Shown here piece after piece: positions 51,216-55,622 of a DNA stretch of 55,622 nt. Both the position numbers and the translations under genes were made by a program. The notes below the pieces were generated by a model. That model had not been told where the DNA came from and ran no database searches. It worked only from the letters and a program-made list of their open reading frames with translations. The DNA is from Nemertoderma westbladi. Lineage: Eukaryota > Xenacoelomorpha > Nemertodermatida > Nemertodermatidae. Each line of letters starts with the position of its first letter. Position 1 is the first letter of the stretch. The stretch is from positions 1 to 55,622 of the forward strand of contig JAUCBJ010006374.1 in assembly GCA_032718475.1 (NCBI GenBank). Direction: 5' to 3'.

Positions 51216-52060
51216 CTAGTACTGTAGTAGTAGTATCCCTACTTCTTGTAACATCAATGATTCAACCCTCTGTTTATGTTTCAGGATTGCAGCGATATCT
51301 TCTGCTGGGTTCAAATCAGGTGAATTACCTGGCCATTCATTATTTCCAAAGAAATCAATATTTGCATTCCGCAGTAGTGATTGGGTGGGAAGTGCGCTCA
51401 TACAAGGTGCACGATCATGGAGAAAATTACATTATTATTATCACGTAGGAATGGTATAACATGACGAGTTAGCACATCATCTCGAAAGTATTGGCCATTC
51501 CAGGATTCGCCCTGCTCCTTAATGATGAACATTAAGTACTTCACCGTGAACATAATAAATATCCCAATGCATTGCAGCCCACTTGGAACCTGGCGATAGT
51601 GAACATGATCTGGAATCTGGTCCAATCTAAAAGCCCAAACTCGATCATTTTGGTGGTTAGGAGGTCGCGTGGTCCAAACGTAAAACTTATCAAATGCATC
51701 CAAGATGCATGAAGTCTTCAGCATACCATTATCGCAAATTATCGTTCAACCGGATCCGATCTTCCCGGTTGTGATCTGTCAGAAGTGGTTCTTTATGACA
51801 TGAAAAGCGATAAGTTTCTGCCGCTTAAACTCCCGAAATACTGCGCCTAAACTCTTCCCCTTTCCCATGATTTCATCGATCTCCTTCATCACGCCACGTA
51901 CAGACTTCTGAGCCCGACCCACCATATTGGATACAATGTCCCGCGATTCCTGTGACAATGAGATAGGGCGTCCAGTTCCGTCTAGCATTTTGCAATTATA
52001 ACTATTTTTATTCCAATTACTCTTAACAAAGCTCTCGCTCCAACTGAGTTTTTTTTGCAA
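51216..52060 (-). pseudogene. DDE transposase relic (Tc1/mariner-like)
   Basis: Three minus-strand pieces in different frames read in order as one transposase. The N-terminal piece is 52060-51779 with GRPISLSQESRDIVSNMVGR and FHVIKNHF. The middle piece is 51724-51398 with FYVWTTRPPNHQNDRVWAF and GESWNGQYFRDDVLTRHVIP. The C-terminal piece is 51401-51216 with NNEWPGNSPDLNPAEDI, the typical final DDE/D-type motif. Frameshifts near 51730-51780 and 51400 and a degraded first catalytic region (ILDAFDK) show it is inactive. Terminal inverted repeats were not identified. It abuts the 3' end of the LINE relic. Confidence 0.75.
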
Positions 52061-53100
52061 CCCACGACTTTGTTATGAAATTCGCCTCTGAATTCCACGC
52101 CTCTCTGAAAGTTATTGCGCGAATTCTGTCAAACCACTGAACCGCGCTAGTATCATTATGTCGCAATTGGCTTAAGAACAATTTCATTATGCTAATAGTC
52201 AGGGTGTGGAATAAGAGAATTGTAGGTGGATTTTTTTTTATTAAACGATATTACAGTGATCTTTGAAAAATTGAATACTTGGAAAAATATGAAAAAAGCA
52301 ACGTTTGGCAAATGAATTAATCTCACTTACCTGTAGTCATCCGACAGACATACAGACAGTCATTCCTGAATTCGAAGGATATCAACCCGGTCGGTGGTGG
52401 TAGGCCTACTAACAAAAACTTTCAGTTTTGTACAAATTGTTCTGGTACAAATGGAACGCTTTAGAAATTGATTCACTGTGGTCGAAATCCTTGGTATAAT
52501 ATGACAAGAAATTTTGTACAGAGATCCGAAATTAAATTCCCTATCGAATGGTATATTACTTGACTGTTAACCGATATCGGAAGTGTCTGTACTAGAGGGG
52601 GGTCATCATTATGGAACACCCGGTATACTTCGATTGGCTAAACATTATTGGTAATAAAAAAATACAACTAGTGGGTTTTTCAATTCAATATAAAATAATG
52701 TAAAGTTGAATCTTAATAATGGCTAACTCAAGTCGGTCTGAAGTTCTCTCGTCTACGGCTAGAGGGCGAAATGTCTGAAAGTGAAATCTTTGACCCATTG
52801 CGTTTATTTATGATCCGTTCAAGCAAGCGAAAACCATAAATACATCCGAGTATTTGTGGGCTCGGTATTCAGTTCTGTATGTGACGTGCTGAGGGCCCAA
52901 CTTCATGTATTATATATTCTATCATTTAACGTTAAAAGCTTTTTAAAAAAGGTCCTAACATTTTTGATAGTAAATAGAGTACATGTAAGATGGGGCTTTG
53001 TCTTCCTTAAGGCTTCCAATCTCCAATTCTTTACAGTAGTTACGTTTGGCAATGGTAAAAATAAAATTAATGCTAGTGAAATAAATGTACAGGTATAATA
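52061..53100. other. Intergenic sequence with repeat fragments
   Basis: No gene is supported. Bases 52627-52700 repeat the outer and arm sequence of the fold-back element at 48.4-48.9 kb. The 52856-53098 open frame has no recognisable domain. Confidence 0.4.
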
Positions 53101-54700
53101 TACTTACAGATTATAGTTTGTATTATCATGTTCTTATCTAAAATGAATCTGGCGGATGAAGAAACGATTCGTCTCCAAAGGGTCCCAAAGGCATCCTTCG
53201 GATATTTTATTGTTTACTCATTCAAATATATAACATATAAATTTGATTAATTTATTAGAGTTCTATAAAAAAACATTTCCTTGACACAATTTACAATGAC
53301 GTGAGTTTAAGATAATGCCATGCCACATGTAAAATAATGTGTGATAAAGCTATGAAACTGAAAACATATTATTATTATTAAGTACTGCATACCTACTGTA
53401 GTAGGCCTACTGTACATGTGTACGTAGTGTATACAAACTACACTGTACGGCCTAGATAGGTGTGGCCTACAGTAATGCAAAAGTGTGTGGAAGGAATTCC
53501 TGCATTACGAATGTGTACATTAACATTTCCTTATAAAATAAAATATATATAATACAATATAAAAAATAAAAATCATATTTATATTATGGAAACGCATTGC
53601 ATATAGTATTAACTTAAACGATAATCTTACTCTAACAGCATTCATCCATTGTGATCTCATATAGTAGTATCCTATCACACATTGTAACTTTCAACAATAG
53701 TCTGAGGAGGCATATGGCCCAGTTTATGGAGGTTCGCATAGTTCCCAATGAGCTGGTTTGGTTCTAATCAACTAAAAAGATTCTATTGAATAATGTCTGC
53801 TTCAGTAACCAATGTCAACCAGGAGGTCGCTAGTAATAATAGTGGATAGACATTATATTATTATTTCAGTATTATTTATTTATTGACTCAAAATCAGCAA
53901 CATTTATATAAAAATGTAGCCTACATACAGTACCGGTATACGGGTACCTACAGTATACATCGACAACAAAACCGCCACTACGATACATCGTAGTGGTGCA
54001 TCGAAACACCACACAACTTCCATGGAATGTCTCATTGGTAGTACCTGCAGGGTGGGGCTCGATCACTACAGAGATTGTACAATGTAATGTACAATGTACA
54101 ATGTTAATGTGAGCTACTGTAGGTACATACAGTAGTTGATTACGGCTTGCGACATGTACAGTAGGTGTAGCCTGGATATTATTATTATCATTAAGTCTTG
54201 CTGTAGTACACCACGGCCTATGTGAAGCCACGGCCCTACTGTAGTTGGTGTACCGGTACCGCCTTGGCAGTCACGTCAGAGGCCGATTATATATATATTA
54301 TATGCGATATATGCATGACTTATGTGCATAACTTATATGTTTAATAAGTAATTAAACATTGCGTCCAGTAGTACCACAGTTATTCTTCGTCGTTATTGTG
54401 ATTCGTTGGTTCGAATGGAAAGGTGTCGTTGCAATGATTACACGTTCGTGGGGCCTTCGCGCAGCACGAGGCCCAGTTATGAGATACAAATTAAAATTGA
54501 GCGACTGTATCACAAAATCAGGTTTTGAGAAATTTACCCACACCACCAATCAATCAAAGAAAGGGGGACAGTACGTGTTCACCCCTTTTAATCCCCCCCC
54601 CCCCCCCACCCTTCCCAACCACCAATACATAACCGCGACATCATCTACCACCCACGGAAGGGTAGCACGAACTTATTTCCAATCGCACGTTCAATATGCA
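53101..54700. other. Intergenic sequence, no gene seen
   Basis: It is AT-rich with scattered GTAGGCCTAC- and TACCGGTA-like palindromes, a 22-bp near-palindrome at 53975-53996 (10-bp arms CCACTACGAT), TACAATGTA repetition near 54075 and a C-run near 54592-54606. The open frames at 53872-54231 (minus) and 54359-54718 (plus) lack domain signals and run over repeats. Confidence 0.4.
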
Positions 54701-55010
54701 AAGCCAGGTGGTTTATAGGAATATAATAAACGCAGTACTCGTATTCATTATAAGCCTCGTTGCGTTCGTCCTGTTTTGTATTTAAATATATTTCTTAAAC
54801 GCAGGCTAGGACGTTCTTTATAATAATAATAACTAGGGATGCGATCAATATGTGAAGCCAGGTGGTTTATATAATAATTTAGTCAACGCAGTACTCGTCT
54901 TCATTATATGCCTCGTTGCGCTCGTCGCTTGTCCTGTTTTGTTATAAAATATTTTTCCTAAACGCAGACTGACGATCTTTATACAGTTATAACTATGCGA
55001 AGTTTCGAAA
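54701..55010. repeat. Tandem duplication, about 154-bp period, two copies
   Basis: AAGCCAGGTGGTTTATA occurs at 54701 and 54855. Each is followed by matching CGCAGTACTCGT, TTCATTATA, CCTCGTTGCG and AAACGCAG words with small indels. The copies have clearly diverged, so the duplication is not very recent. Non-coding as far as I can see. Confidence 0.75.
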
Positions 55011-55622
55011 CTGTGCGAGTAACTGTTGATACATCTATGTGGATATGTGTGATATGTGGAGATGTGTGATACAACGCCAACGCATCTTATGCCGATGTAG
55101 TAATATGGGTATTGAAATAATATTAAATTAATGTACACTCTTAAAGCTGCAGCGAAAAAATGTAGCTAATTTCCTAGGTTACATATAAAATAATAATATT
55201 ATTTTTAAGAACATTAATTTTACTACTTTGCAAAAATTCAATTAAAAAATAACCAGACATAGATAAACTATTTCAGAAGCCTACACAACAGCCATGCCAT
55301 GGATAGTATTTATGTTATGATATCTGTCATTCACCTGAGATAGCAATACAACATTTATAGTGAATTTAAAGAATGCTGTCTGGGCTGGAATAGCAATGCT
55401 GGTTGTCTATTACTATTCCTCTCTGGTTAGTCTTAGCAACAACTCCCAGCCAGCAGCAGAGACTTGACCAATTAATCATTCCCAGCAACTGGGAATGACA
55501 CACACATCCCATCTATGTACCAGCATGTTGGCCAATAAATGAGCAGTATTTAATGAGAATAAATTTTTTTTGCCGTTTTAATTACTTTAGATCAATTAAA
55601 GACACAATTATTAAAGCAAATC
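55011..55622. other. Intergenic sequence at the right edge
   Basis: No coding region recognised. A small perfect hairpin (ATTCCCAG, CAA, CTGGGAAT) lies at 55478-55496 within a slightly GC-richer patch at 55375-55540. Otherwise the DNA is AT-rich and featureless. Confidence 0.4.

Noticed and set aside
53872-54718. Two open frames of 119 codons at 53872-54231 (minus) and 54359-54718 (plus)
   Set aside because: They run over palindromic and simple repeats (including a C-run) and show no protein-like features.

Overview
This is a window of an animal nuclear genome. It is AT-rich and intron-containing, with a tRNA-derived SINE fragment, a LINE reverse transcriptase, a DDE transposase relic and long satellites. 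The palindromes TACCGGTA and TAGGCCTA recur in non-coding DNA, and the dominant gene is a secreted multi-EGF protein. A marine invertebrate, possibly an echinoderm, fits best, but the species assignment is only an inference.

The window is dominated by one minus-strand gene, about 46.3 kb down to 1.17 kb. Four short phase-compatible exons (46275-46138, 45831-45680, 42147-41988, 40250-40133) and the start of the next exon encode about five repeats of roughly 40-54 residues. These look like blades of a hemopexin-like beta-propeller, with close to one exon per blade. They splice in phase into a single exon of 38,650 bp (39819-1170) with no internal stop. That exon encodes 263 tandem 44-residue EGF-like domains (132-bp DNA units), then 31 calcium-binding-type EGF domains built mostly from a four-domain, 495-bp super-repeat, and it stops at a module boundary. 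The visible part encodes at least 13,071 residues and 294 EGF-like domains. The 5' end (signal peptide, true start) is not resolved here. I regard this gene as the notable system in the window.

Region by region: 1-268 is the apparent last exon of an unrelated plus-strand gene; 269-1169 is AT-rich 3' flank for both genes; 1170-39819 is the giant exon; 39820-46275 holds the upstream exons, whose introns carry a SINE fragment, a 36-copy 41-bp minisatellite and low-complexity repeats. 46468-48358 is a nearly perfect 1.9-kb (GACT)n satellite. 48358-49206 is a fold-back structure with 86-bp inverted arms and a hairpin minisatellite. 49881-51200 is a decayed LINE interrupted by a 153-bp insertion with a 12-bp target duplication. 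51216-52060 is a minus-strand transposase relic. 52.1-55.6 kb contains only repeats and no gene I can support.

The many other open frames inside the EGF array, on both strands, are by-products of a 132-bp unit that is a multiple of three. They are not listed as genes.
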